Source: Streptomyces echinatus (lineage in GTDB: Bacteria; Actinomycetota; Actinomycetes; Streptomycetales; Streptomycetaceae). From it: DNA of 64,000 nucleotides. The stretch covers positions 186,001-250,000 of the forward strand of contig NZ_JACHJK010000003.1 of NCBI RefSeq assembly GCF_014203595.1. The letters run 5' to 3'. The notes below the pieces were generated by a model that was not told where the DNA came from, did not search any database, and saw nothing but the letters and a program-made list of their open reading frames with translations. The stretch's first letter is position 1, and every line of letters begins with the position of its first letter. Below, in pieces: positions 26,202 to 34,668 of the stretch. Made by a program: the position numbers and the translations under genes.

Positions 26202-26615
26202 CTAATTGGGGGTTGACTCATCGGCGAGCTGGTTGTTGCGGTCGATCTCCGGCATGTGCGTCTCGGCCCAGACCCGTAGGGCGGAGAGCGGTCCTTCGAG
26301 GGACAGGCCGAGCTCGGTGAGCCGGTAGTGGACGGCGGGCGGCACGGTGGGTTCCACGCGGCGCGCGACCAGACCATCGCGGACCAGGCTTTGCAGGGTG
26401 ACGGACAGCATCTTCTGTGAGATGCCCGGGATACGGCGCCGCAGTTCCGCGAAACGGAGCTCACCCGGAGCCTCCTCGGCCAGCACCTTGACCGCCATCG
26501 CCGTCCACTTGGTGCCGATACGGTCGAGCAAGTGGCGGGTCGGGCAGCGCGGATCCAGCAGGTCCCCGCGCTCACCGGGTCGCTGGTCACGTTCGCCGGG
26601 CCTCGACGTGGTCAC
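26202..26615 (-). CDS. HxlR-family transcriptional regulator
   Basis: The 137-residue product shows the HxlR signature. It reads CPTRHLLDRIGTKWTAMAVK (with the HxlR-type cysteine), LRFAELRRRIPGISQKMLSV, TLQSLVRDGLVARRVEPTVP and VHYRLTELGLSLEGPLSALR. The winged helix spans about residues 30-115. The GTG start is weakly supported. It is divergent from the alpha/beta hydrolase at 26719 with about 100 bases between, the usual layout for an HxlR regulator controlling a neighbouring oxidative or electrophile-response enzyme. Confidence 0.9.
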   Translation of the reverse strand: MTTSRPGERDQRPGERGDLLDPRCPTRHLLDRIGTKWTAMAVKVLAEEAPGELRFAELRRRIPGISQKMLSVTLQSLVRDGLVARRVEPTVPPAVHYRLTELGLSLEGPLSALRVWAETHMPEIDRNNQLADESTPN

Positions 26616-26718
26616 CTGGGGCTCACCACCTGAAGGGAAAGTGCCGTCTTGGGCAGACCAGGGTAGTTCCCTAGCGTGACCTAGTCACCATCGATTACCA
26701 CACATCTGGAGCCTCTCC

Positions 26719-27585
26719 ATGCCCGAGCTGCGACGCGTCCTCGCCAACGGTGTCGAACTGAACGTCGCCCTCTCCGGATCGGGCCCGGCTGTCCTGCTGC
26801 TGCACGGCTTCCCGCACACCTGGGAGCTGTGGACGGACGTCATGGCCGATCTGTCCGGCCGCTACCGCATCATCGCGCCGGACCTGCGCGGGTTCGGCGG
26901 GAGCAGCCGGGCCGCCTCCGGGTACGACGCGGGCACCCTGGCCGAGGACGCCGCGGCGCTTCTCACCACGCTCGGCGTGTCCTCGGCCGCGGTGGTGGGC
27001 ATCGACGCGGGCACCGCGCCGGCCTTCCTCCTCGCCCTGCGCCGCCCTGGTCTCGTCCGGCGCCTGGTCGTCATGGAGTCCCTTCTGGGCAGGCTGCCTG
27101 GCGCCGAGGACTTCCTCGCCGACGGGCCGCCGTGGTGGTTCGGCTTCCACTCCGCCGCGCCCGGCCTTGCCGAGACCGTGTTGGAGGGCCACGAGGCCGC
27201 CTACATCGACTGGTTTTTGAGCGCCGGCACGCTCGGCGACGGTGTGCGCCCCGCCCTCCGGGACGCGTTCGTCCGCGCATACACCGGCCGCCAGGCGTTG
27301 AGCTGCGCTTTCTCGTACTACCGGGCCCTGCCCGAGAGCGCAGTACAGATCGAGCAGGCGGTCGCCACTGCCCGCCTGACGGTGCCAACGATGGCGCTGG
27401 GCGCCCGGCCCCTCGGCCCTGCGCTGGAACGCCAACTCCGCCCGGTCACCGACGATCTCACCGGACACGTCATCGAAGACTGCGGCCACATCATCCCGCT
27501 GCACCGGCCGCATGCCCTGCTCACGCTGCTGCATCCGTTCCTGGCCGGTGAGGACACGAAAGCAGCGTGGCCGGGACGGGGCTGA
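26719..27585 (+). CDS. Alpha/beta hydrolase, epoxide hydrolase-like
   Basis: The 288-residue enzyme has HGFPHTWELW near residue 35 (HG oxyanion loop) and PDLRGFGGSS. The nucleophile elbow is GIDAGTAP near residue 95, with Asp as nucleophile, and the catalytic His is in EDCGHIIPLH. An Asp nucleophile points to the epoxide-hydrolase/haloalkane-dehalogenase branch rather than esterases. It is divergent from an HxlR regulator, which probably controls it. The substrate cannot be told from sequence. Confidence 0.85.
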   Translation: MPELRRVLANGVELNVALSGSGPAVLLLHGFPHTWELWTDVMADLSGRYRIIAPDLRGFGGSSRAASGYDAGTLAEDAAALLTTLGVSSAAVVGIDAGTAPAFLLALRRPGLVRRLVVMESLLGRLPGAEDFLADGPPWWFGFHSAAPGLAETVLEGHEAAYIDWFLSAGTLGDGVRPALRDAFVRAYTGRQALSCAFSYYRALPESAVQIEQAVATARLTVPTMALGARPLGPALERQLRPVTDDLTGHVIEDCGHIIPLHRPHALLTLLHPFLAGEDTKAAWPGRG

Positions 27586-27785
27586 CATGCCATAACTGCC
27601 TGTTCTCTATCCCCTCGCGGGTCGGCTGGGTTCGAACAGCGTCCTGGTTCAGGTGAGTCGGCCGGTGCGGGTACATGAAGGCAGGGCCTCGTGGCAGCTC
27701 GCGGATGTCGAGTCCAGCGAGAATCAAGAGGCCTCGTTGTCGAAGTGTCGCGTGGTCGTGGTCGCCGAGTCCAGTTCGTCCACTC

Positions 27786-28060
27786 ATGGGTGTGACTGCC
27801 TCGCCCATAGGAAGCGCCGGCGGGCTCACCACGGCCGGCGCCGCACTCTACTCCCAACACCTCCGGCATCCCCGATCAACAACGGCAACGGCGCCATCTG
27901 GCAACTGCGGGGCAGCAGCAACGGCGTGAGCACCAGCAACGCAAGCCTCGTCGGGCCCGAGGAGTACGGTGTCTCCTCCGGCTCCGGCATCGGCATCGGC
28001 ATCGGCATCGGCATCGGCATCGGCATCGGCATCGGCATCGGCGAAACCCTCCTCGGCTGA
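27786..28060 (+). pseudogene. FG-GAP-like repeat protein remnant with hexamer expansion
   Basis: One frame reads MGVTASPIGSAGGLTTAGAA; after a shift the next frame reads NGNGAIWQLRGSSNGVSTSN and SLVGPEEYGVSSGS. Together these resemble a blade of secreted FG-GAP/integrin-alpha-like repeat proteins common in Streptomyces. A run of Gly-Ile dipeptides produced by a GGCATC expansion follows, then ETLLG and stop. No signal peptide or remaining repeats are present. It is a small decayed piece. Confidence 0.5.
27986..28039. repeat. GGCATC hexanucleotide repeat, 9 perfect units
   Basis: Nine uninterrupted copies of GGCATC sit inside the FG-GAP-like remnant. They probably expanded by slippage from a GIG-coding seed. 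Confidence 0.97.
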
Positions 28061-28114
28061 AGCCGCTCACAGCCGCCGCGCGGGCGGCAAATGGGTGGGC
28101 GTTCCCGGATCCGC

Positions 28115-28788
28115 TCAGAGATCGGTCAGCTCCTTAGGAGGCTCGTTCCGCGGCGGTTCGGCACCACGCCCGGCCTCTGCGGCGCACCAGCAGCGTCCCG
28201 GTGATCCCGACGGCAAGCCCGTCGGCCGCCCACCACACCCCCTCGACCGCACTGCCCTCACGCGCGGCGGGCGGCGCTCCGCCGAGTCCCAGGAAACCAT
28301 CGCCCGCCAGTCGGTCGTACTCCCGGCGCGGGACGCGGTGCCAGCGGATGTCGTCGTCCGGCAGGTCCGGCGCAGGGTCGGTGCGCACCCACGGGGTGCC
28401 GTCCTCAGCAACGAACAGCTGGTCCTGGCGCAGCATCGACGTGTCCCCGCCGGGCGCCCGCCGGATCTGCGCCAGCCTCCGACTCCGGTCAGGCCCCCCA
28501 GCACCGTGAACCGCACCGGCGGATAGCGGCCCTCGGCCCACTTACGCGGCACCCGCTCCGTACCGGTGTACGCCGGGTCGAGCAGACCGCGCAGCTGCTG
28601 GTAGGCGGCCTGCCCGGCATGCCACGCCTCGGTACGCCCGGCCCCGGCCGTCACGACCACAGCGATGTCGGCCCCACCGGCCCGGAACCGACCCGTGTCC
28701 CCTCCCGCGCCTGCGAATGGTCCCCAGGTACCGCCAGTGCCGCAGGCGCTGTGCCGAGCAGGACCACGCACAGGCCTGTCGCCACCAT
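28115..28788 (-). pseudogene. Frameshifted second copy of the 12.5-kb gene, with signal peptide
   Basis: ATG 28788 begins a signal-peptide-like sequence (VATGLCVVLLGTAPAALAVP), but that frame ends soon after. The next frame reads ADIAVVVTAGAGRTEAWHAG and continues as in the gene at 12482. A second break near 28480 (one C missing relative to the other copy in the GCGCC-AGCC stretch) moves the rest (APGGDTSMLRQDQLFVAEDG, DLPDDDIRWHRVPRREYDRL) into a third frame. A further shift near 28165 affects the C-terminus. The gene is dead as written, but it shows what the intact ancestor looked like: a secreted or membrane protein with one C-terminal hydrophobic helix. Family not recognised. Confidence 0.75.
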
Positions 28789-29176
28789 CACTTGGCGATC
28801 CCCCGAACCGGCGCTTGCACTTACGGCCCGCCCCGGACCCCGCCCCCCGGTGATACACCACGAAGAACTAACCGGCCTCGCCGAAGACCTGGCTGGCACA
28901 GGCGGAGCAGAGGCACTGCGGTCCCAGGGGCCGTCCGGGCACAAGCGGACTTCCGGGAGACGCGTAATCGCCGCGCGACCCGCGGCGGTGCCGCCTCTCG
29001 AGCTTGTTGCTTCGCGATCAGACCGACCCCCTCGGAATACCGCATGACACCGGGATACACCCACCAACGAGATCACCGTGACCCTGATCCGAAAACCTCC
29101 GTAGCCGGCGGAACCGCATGTGGACGTCGTCCGGGCCGGCTGATCGAGTGGCGCGGCGGTGGGCCTGCCGTCTGTG
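28789..29176. other. Stretch with no supported gene
   Basis: No frame on either strand shows a motif, credible start or protein-like composition. Confidence 0.5.
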
Positions 29177-30169
29177 CTACACGTCGTCGGCAGTCTCTCG
29201 GTAGATGCCCTCGTCACCCGCGTCGCGGGACCACTCGCGGAAATCCGTGTTGCCCAGATCCATGTTGACCACGAAGTCTTCCAGGTACTCCCGTGGGATC
29301 CGGAAGGACGGGGAAGGTTCACCGGGTGGGTTGTCCACCGCGAGCAGGGGCAGGTCGGGTGAGGCGAGGGCGCGGTGGTCGGCGACGAGAAGGACGCTGT
29401 GGTGTGGCCAGTCGTCCTCGTTACGGTCGACCAAGGTGCGTAGCTGGTCTTCGGTGAGGCCGTCGTAAGCGGAGTTGTCGATGGGTGTGACGTCGATGCA
29501 GCCGCCTTCCTCGAAACCGTTGTCGACGAAGTCCACGAGGTCGTTCCAGGCCTGAGGAGCGGTGAAGCAGGTGCGCACCAGGACGATCCCGCCGCCCTCG
29601 CAGTGGATCTTGGGAGCGTCGACAGCCGGCTGATAGGGCGAGGTGCTGGGGCCGGTGTAGTCGGCTGCAGGGAGGGCGGAGTGGCTGCTGCTCTTGTGGA
29701 TCTGCTCGGCGGCCGCGGGAGCCTTCCAGACCTGGACCAGGTATGTCTCGTGCGGAGGGCTGGTCCGGGAGGGGCGGGGCCGGCGGGCGAGGCGGGCATT
29801 CTTGGTGCCGGCTCGGCCGCGGGCGTGGGCGCGGATCCGGTAGGTGCCGGGTCCGTCGAATGCGAGGTTGGTGGTGAAGGCTGTGTCGTAGCTGGCGACG
29901 AAGGACCGGCCGCGCTTGAGGTCGGCGGAGATGTCGAGGACGTCGTCCCAGTCGTCGGTGTTCAGCGGCGGCTGTTCGGTGTGGATTTCGACGGTGACGC
30001 GGGCGTAGCCGCGTTCGAACCCGGTCAGGATGGTGCCGAAGTCCTTGTGGAAGCCAATGAGACTGTTGGTGATGCTGGAGTGCTCGGGGAACTCCATGAC
30101 GCCCTCGAGGATGGGATCGATGAGGAGGTCATGGTCTTCGATGAAGAGATCCTTGGTCTCGGTGGTCAC
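29177..30169 (-). CDS. DUF6924-domain protein
   Basis: GTG 30169 overlaps the stop of the upstream small gene (GTGA) and has GAAGGAG about ten bases before it, giving 330 residues. The N-terminal half (about residues 1-140, starting MTTETKDLFIEDHDLLIDPI) is a beta-rich domain ending around DGPGTYRIRAHARGRAG. The C-terminal ~125 residues (IVLVRTCFTAPQAWNDLVDF, VTPIDNSAYDGLTEDQLRTL, PREYLEDFVVNMDLGNTDF) fit the DUF6924 pattern. DUF6924 is common in Streptomyces, often in immunity-like or regulatory settings, but has no assigned activity. No signal peptide or membrane segment was seen. Confidence 0.75.
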   Translation of the reverse strand: MTTETKDLFIEDHDLLIDPILEGVMEFPEHSSITNSLIGFHKDFGTILTGFERGYARVTVEIHTEQPPLNTDDWDDVLDISADLKRGRSFVASYDTAFTTNLAFDGPGTYRIRAHARGRAGTKNARLARRPRPSRTSPPHETYLVQVWKAPAAAEQIHKSSSHSALPAADYTGPSTSPYQPAVDAPKIHCEGGGIVLVRTCFTAPQAWNDLVDFVDNGFEEGGCIDVTPIDNSAYDGLTEDQLRTLVDRNEDDWPHHSVLLVADHRALASPDLPLLAVDNPPGEPSPSFRIPREYLEDFVVNMDLGNTDFREWSRDAGDEGIYRETADDV

Positions 30170-30372
30170 GCCGTCTTCAACTCCTTCTCTGCTCGGCCCG
30201 GCGCGCTGGCTGCGAGCCGCACGAGTCCCTTCGCGAACGGCGCCCCGACGGCCGGGAGATGCAGCGACGGCAGTTCCTGCCCGACCAGCCCGAGCCCAGC
30301 CTCCACCGCCGCCGCCTCCCGCTCGACGCCCGCCGCCGGCTCCTGTCTCTCTGCCTCTTCCGACTCCCGCAT
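30166..30372 (-). CDS. Small acidic protein coupled to the DUF6924 gene
   Basis: ATG 30372 is preceded by GGGGGA and the 68-residue frame ends in a GTGA overlap with the DUF6924 gene. The product starts MRESEEAERQEPAAGVEREA, is acidic and helical at its N-terminus, then more hydrophobic (GLGLVGQELPSLHLPAV). No family is recognised. The coupling and RBS support it being expressed as partner of the DUF6924 protein. Confidence 0.55.
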   Translation of the reverse strand: MRESEEAERQEPAAGVEREAAAVEAGLGLVGQELPSLHLPAVGAPFAKGLVRLAASAPGRAEKELKTA

Positions 30373-30528
30373 GCCTGTTCCCCCTTGGGTGCGACCCCCG
30401 ATTCTGAGTACTGAGAGTAACCGGCCTCCGGATGCCGACCATCTCCCCCCACCGCCGTCTCGCAGCGCGGAGGGCCTCGATCCGGCCGACGCACCGGGCC
30501 GGCGTGCGCCCGGCGGCGGGGCCCGTCG

Positions 30529-30900
30529 TCAGAGGTTCCGATCGTCTGGGTCCCAGTAGCCGTCGTGACGGACGCAGCCGCCGCCGGCGACGATCAGTCC
30601 CTCGCCGGTGCGTCGGCCGGGGCTCAGGGACAGCGTGACGCCGTGGTCGTCGGTGGTATGGATTACGTGCAGGCTGGTCGCTTCGCCAGTGACCGGGTCA
30701 CGCTCCGGTTCCGTCGTCACCTTCCATCCCCGCGCGGACCACCGCCTGCGAAGTTCGGTCACCGCCGCACGATATACGGCGTCGCCATCCTTGAAATCCG
30801 GGGCCCAGGAGATGGACGGCTGGTCCCGGTTGACGTCATCGCCGTCCATACCGAGGCCGTCGACGCAGGACGCGCTGGAGCTGGACGTTTCCAGGATCAC
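30529..30900 (-). CDS. Hypothetical protein, start uncertain
   Basis: The frame encodes DFKDGDAVYRAAVTELRRRW, then GWKVTTEPERDPVTGEATSL and a beta-rich tail (GVTLSLSPGRRTGEGLIVAG) to a stop at 30529. The domain is alpha/beta and protein-like. The GTG at 30900 is only one option; an internal ATG (MDGDDVNRDQ) would shorten it, and the frame is also open upstream without a clear start. It resembles small Streptomyces lipoproteins that have lost their signal peptide, so it could be 5'-truncated. Function unknown. Confidence 0.45.
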   Translation of the reverse strand: MILETSSSSASCVDGLGMDGDDVNRDQPSISWAPDFKDGDAVYRAAVTELRRRWSARGWKVTTEPERDPVTGEATSLHVIHTTDDHGVTLSLSPGRRTGEGLIVAGGGCVRHDGYWDPDDRNL

Positions 30901-31381
30901 GGAGTCCGGGTCCGAGCTCAGGAAGCGAACGGTGTCCCGCCTGCGGTTCCTGTACGTGCTGGAGAAACTGCCCCAGGTAGACGGCTCCGTCGCCCTACTC
31001 AGATGCGTACTCAGAACTCAGAGAGTGGGCCGTAGGAACATCGGAGCCTCAACCGGCCTGTGCCCGCTCGCTGTCGCGGCGGGCGTTGTCCAGGACCTTC
31101 CGCCAGGAGGCGACTTTCGGGCTGCGGCGCAGCAGGGCTCGGCGTTCGGTGTCCCCTCCCCCGTCGCGACCGGCGACGGCATTCACCCTATTGCCCTGGT
31201 CAGGGCCGGTACAGACCCGCTCAGTGCCCGCCTCCACACCACTGTGGTTGCGAACGGCCGCCAAGGAGACGAGAACGGGACGTCGTTCGGCCAGGCGGGA
31301 CACCGCGCCGAGCGGCAACGGCCGCTGTGCCACCGTGTGACACGTGGGGGGGGGACCAGCCGCAGTGCCAGCGGTCTGGGG
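30901..31381. other. Stretch with only a doubtful small frame
   Basis: A minus-strand frame at 31049-31333 ends LLRRSPKVASWRKVLDNARR and could be a 94-residue protein, but no family or RBS supports it. Otherwise nothing is seen. Confidence 0.3.
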
Positions 31382-31903
31382 TTACTGGATGCTGGACAGC
31401 GCCTCGCGGGCCGCGGCGGTGAACTTCTCCAGCCGACGGTGGAACTCGGCCTCCGCCACCTCGTACGCGGCCTGAGCGCCCTCGCCCGCTTGTTCCAGGG
31501 GGTGGAGCGCCCGGTTGGCGGTGATCACCGACTGGCTGAGCGCCTCGGCAGCCTCGGCCACACGCGCCGGTCCCTCGAGGACGACGAGGCGGATACATCG
31601 CATCAGCGGGTCGAAGGCCACCCGCAACTCACCCCGGAGCGCGGCGATGTGCCGCACCAGCTGCTCGTCGGACCTCGTCAGCGCACCCTTCACCTGGAAA
31701 TAGAGTTCCGCTGTCTCATGTGCGCGCTCGATCACGTCGGCGTACGCCGCGCGGCGCGACTGCCGTATGTGGTCGCCTTGCTGGGCTCTGGAAGTGGCTT
31801 CGACCTGGATGCGGACAGCGCTCGCCGTGCCCCGGCTTGTCACCCAGCTCGCGAGAACCGCAGTGCCGCCGGTGAAGACGGCCACCCAGAGCGCAGAGTC
31901 CAC
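31382..31903 (-). CDS. Single-pass membrane protein with coiled coil
   Basis: From GTG 31903 the product begins VDSALWVAVFTGGTAVLASW, one transmembrane helix. It continues into a long cytoplasmic helical region (RIQVEATSRAQQGDHIRQSR, RAAYADVIERAHETAELYFQ, EFHRRLEKFTAAAREALSS). This layout is shared with a common uncharacterised Streptomyces membrane-protein family. No SD sequence is seen before this GTG; the frame is open to 32068, but the upstream part lacks such similarity. Expect about 173 residues. Function unknown. Confidence 0.65.
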   Translation of the reverse strand: MDSALWVAVFTGGTAVLASWVTSRGTASAVRIQVEATSRAQQGDHIRQSRRAAYADVIERAHETAELYFQVKGALTRSDEQLVRHIAALRGELRVAFDPLMRCIRLVVLEGPARVAEAAEALSQSVITANRALHPLEQAGEGAQAAYEVAEAEFHRRLEKFTAAAREALSSIQ

Positions 31904-32093
31904 CAGTGCAGTGTCGAGGCCGCGGCGGACCTGCTCCAGAGCGCAGACCAGCCATACGCACAGGCCCTCGGCCTGGTCCACGCACGGGTGGTGGTTGGCC
32001 CTCCCCATGTGTGCGGGAGAAGGGCATCCGCCGGGACGGACGCCCTCTCGAAGCCGCAGCTCGATCAACCCGGGCGAACCTGCAGTCAGGGCA

Positions 32094-32558
32094 TCAGGTG
32101 GGCGCTGGAAGGCGTGCAGGGGCGGTGTTGCTCACCTGCTGAAAAATGACCGAGGTGCGGAAGCCGGTGATTTCACCGCGCTTGCTGAGACGGTCCGTGA
32201 GAAAGGCGTGCAGCTGGTCGAGATCCTGCACCGCGACGTGAAGGAGGAAGTCGTCGCCTCCGGAGAGCACGAACACGTGGAGGACTTCCGGCAGGCTGCT
32301 GGCGAAGCCCTTGAAGGCGTCGATGACAACGCGGCTGAGGGGACGTACCTGAACTGACACCAGTGCCTGCACGCTTCGGTTGAGGGCCCCAGGGTCGATG
32401 TCGGCGTGGTAGCCGCGGATGACGCCCCGGCGGTGGAGCGCCCGAACCCGCTCCAGGCAGGTAGAGGGGGCGATGCCGAGCTTCCGGGCGAGTTCGCGGT
32501 TGGACTGCCGTGCATCTGTCTGGAGAAGCCGGACAATCTCCGAATCAAGTTCGTCCAT
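32094..32558 (-). CDS. Lrp/AsnC-family regulator
   Basis: The 154-residue product starts MDELDSEIVRLLQTDARQSN and has the AsnC-type HTH (ELARKLGIAPSTCLERVRAL) followed by the RAM/ACT-like domain (GALNRSVQALVSVQVRPLSR, LPEVLHVFVLSGGDDFLLHV). It is divergent from the amino-acid dehydrogenase at 32671 with about 110 bases between. By analogy with Lrp-type regulators of branched-chain amino-acid dehydrogenases (BkdR-like pairs), it most likely controls that gene in response to an amino acid. The ATG was chosen because it starts the conserved domain. Confidence 0.92.
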   Translation of the reverse strand: MDELDSEIVRLLQTDARQSNRELARKLGIAPSTCLERVRALHRRGVIRGYHADIDPGALNRSVQALVSVQVRPLSRVVIDAFKGFASSLPEVLHVFVLSGGDDFLLHVAVQDLDQLHAFLTDRLSKRGEITGFRTSVIFQQVSNTAPARLPAPT

Positions 32559-32670
32559 GACCGGCAACCGTATCCCATCTTCACTCAAACGTTCGGACGC
32601 GGCCCAGTTCGATGAACCAGACGTGCAGCATGGCGTCATCGAACCGAACAGATGAAGGGATGGCAGGCTC

Positions 32671-33735
32671 ATGCTTGATCACGAGAAGGTCGCGATCCAC
32701 ACCGGTCGTCGCTCGCGGCTACCAGTGATCGTGGCTGTCCACTCCACGGCACTCGGTCCGGCAGCCGGCGGCCTCCGGCTCTGGCACTACCCCGACTGGC
32801 GGGACGGCCTCACCGATGCCCTTCGTCTGTCGGCCGCGATGACCTCGAAGTTCGCCGTGGCCGGGCTGCCCAGTGGTGGCGGGAAAGCCGTCGTGGCGCT
32901 GCCGGAGGGACTGGAGCTCGATGCCGAGCGGCGCCGCGACGTGCTGCATGACGTGGCAGACGCCATCGCCTCGTTCGGCGGGGCGTATGCCACCGGACCG
33001 GACGTCGGGACCGGCCCCGACGACATGGCGGTGATCGGGGAAATCACCTCGCATGTGTTCTGCCGGCCAGCGCATCTGGGCGGCAGCGGCGACTCGTCCC
33101 CGCACACCGCGCAGGGGACGCTCGCCGCACTCCGGGCGGTCAGCCGACGGCTGTACGGCACTGCGAGTCTGGCCGGCCGAAGTCTCGCCGTGGTCGGCCT
33201 GGGCCGCGTCGGCGCCGGCCTCGCCCGCCTCCTCGCCGCAGAGGGCGCCGCCCTGACGGTCACCGACGTCGACCCGGACAAGCGCAGCACCGCCGACGAG
33301 CTCGACGCTGTCTGGCGCTCGCCCGACGAGATCCTCGCCGCGAACGTGGACATCCTGGTCCCTGCGGCCCTCGGATCCGTCCTTACCAGGCAGATCGTGG
33401 CGGAGCTACGCTGCCGCGCCGTCGTTGGACCGGCGAACAACCAGCTCGCCACACTCGATGTCGCAGACCTGCTGCACCACCGCGACATCATCTGGGTGCC
33501 GGACCACGTCGCGAGCTCGGGAGGAGTCATCAACGCCATCAGCACTGAGCTCCACCACGTCAGTGCCGACGAGGCCCACGCACGCGTCCGCGCCATCGAG
33601 GACACCGTCGACGACCTGCTGGACACCGCGCAACGCTGCGGCCAGACCCCGGCGCAGGCGGCCAGCGAGTTGGCCATGCGCCGCCTGCGCGCCGTCTCGG
33701 CCCCGGTCGGCACACCAGCGCCGAGCTCGCGCTGA
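32671..33735 (+). CDS. Glu/Leu/Phe/Val dehydrogenase
   Basis: The 354-residue enzyme fits the valine/leucine dehydrogenase branch. The substrate-binding and catalytic region is LGPAAGGLRLW ... MTSKFAVAGLPSGGGKAVVA (catalytic Lys), with TGPDVGTGPDDM next. The NAD-binding motif is VVGLGRVGAGLARLLAAEG near residue 173, and VPAALGSVLT and PANNQLA follow. It oxidatively deaminates a branched or aromatic amino acid to the 2-oxo acid with NAD+. A divergent Lrp-type regulator sits upstream. GAAGGGAT precedes the ATG by about 12 bases. Confidence 0.92.
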   Translation: MLDHEKVAIHTGRRSRLPVIVAVHSTALGPAAGGLRLWHYPDWRDGLTDALRLSAAMTSKFAVAGLPSGGGKAVVALPEGLELDAERRRDVLHDVADAIASFGGAYATGPDVGTGPDDMAVIGEITSHVFCRPAHLGGSGDSSPHTAQGTLAALRAVSRRLYGTASLAGRSLAVVGLGRVGAGLARLLAAEGAALTVTDVDPDKRSTADELDAVWRSPDEILAANVDILVPAALGSVLTRQIVAELRCRAVVGPANNQLATLDVADLLHHRDIIWVPDHVASSGGVINAISTELHHVSADEAHARVRAIEDTVDDLLDTAQRCGQTPAQAASELAMRRLRAVSAPVGTPAPSSR

Positions 33736-33901
33736 CCGTGGTGACGACCTCGCGGAGGGCCGCAATCTTCGGCGGGGTGCCTTCTTGGCCGGCGAACAGC
33801 AGGTGCACGGCACCGACCAGACGCGATGGGAGACGGCTTCACGATGCGGTACGCGACCATGGCGGTCACGGCCGCGCACCAGCGCGAACTGAAGGGCGGA
33901 C

Positions 33902-34453
33902 ATGAGCGACCCCACCAGAAGAGGCGAACTGTTCGGCGGCGCCAACGGCGCCGGCCGGTTCACCGGCCCGACCACCGGCGACGAACGACGCATGCTCGTC
34001 GATGTTCTACACGCCCAGCGCGCCACACTGCAGCTGAAGTGCTCCGGCCTGGGCCCGGAGTTGTCCCTGCGGTCCGTGGAGCCGTCCACACTCTCGCTGC
34101 TCGGCCTGGTCCGACACCTCACCGATGTGGAACGCCGGTGGTTCCGGCAGGTCCTGGCCGGGCAGGACGCGCCAGCCCTCTTCTCCTCAACAGCCGAGCC
34201 CGACGGGGACTTCGACGGCGCCACGGACGACCACGGAGCCGTCGCAGCGGCGTGGGTGGCTTGGCGGACCGAGGTGGCCTTCGCCGAGCAGTTCGTCACC
34301 GAGGCACCCGACCTCGACATCAAGGGTGACGATTCCTGGCGCGGAACAGTGTCGCTGCGCTGGGTCGTCATCCACATGATCGAGGAATACGCCCGCCACA
34401 ACGGCCACGCCGACCTGCTCCGCGAGCGCATCGACGGACCGATCGGCATGTGA
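33902..34453 (+). CDS. DinB/DUF664-family protein
   Basis: The 183-residue product shows the DinB four-helix pattern with the three metal-binding histidines in place: LVRHLTDVERRWFR (first His), and HMIEEYARHNGHADLLRE (second and third). Actinobacterial DUF664 members are often thiol (mycothiol)-dependent transferases, but activity here is not shown. GAAGGGC precedes the ATG. It follows the dehydrogenase gene on the same strand after a 166-base gap with no clear gene. Confidence 0.88.
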   Translation: MSDPTRRGELFGGANGAGRFTGPTTGDERRMLVDVLHAQRATLQLKCSGLGPELSLRSVEPSTLSLLGLVRHLTDVERRWFRQVLAGQDAPALFSSTAEPDGDFDGATDDHGAVAAAWVAWRTEVAFAEQFVTEAPDLDIKGDDSWRGTVSLRWVVIHMIEEYARHNGHADLLRERIDGPIGM

Positions 34454-34668
34454 AGCCGAGACAGCCTGGACGCTGACGCCGGGTGCCGTCGGCCGTGGCG
34501 CCCCGGCCGTCGGCGCAGATCTGCCGCCGGTCCTGCCGGAACCTGATCACCTGCCCCGAGACCCTCACACTCGCCGGGGCCCTTGACCGCCTGCCCCGCA
34601 TCCCCTGACACGCGCGCAGCAGACCGCCTTCCTCCACCACCTGGCCGTCCGTCACCAGTTACCCCGCC

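Noticed and set aside
27653-28060. 135-aa plus-strand frame with a Gly-Ile tail as an antifreeze-like or structural protein
   Set aside because: The tail is a GGCATC expansion and the rest resembles an FG-GAP blade broken by a frameshift.
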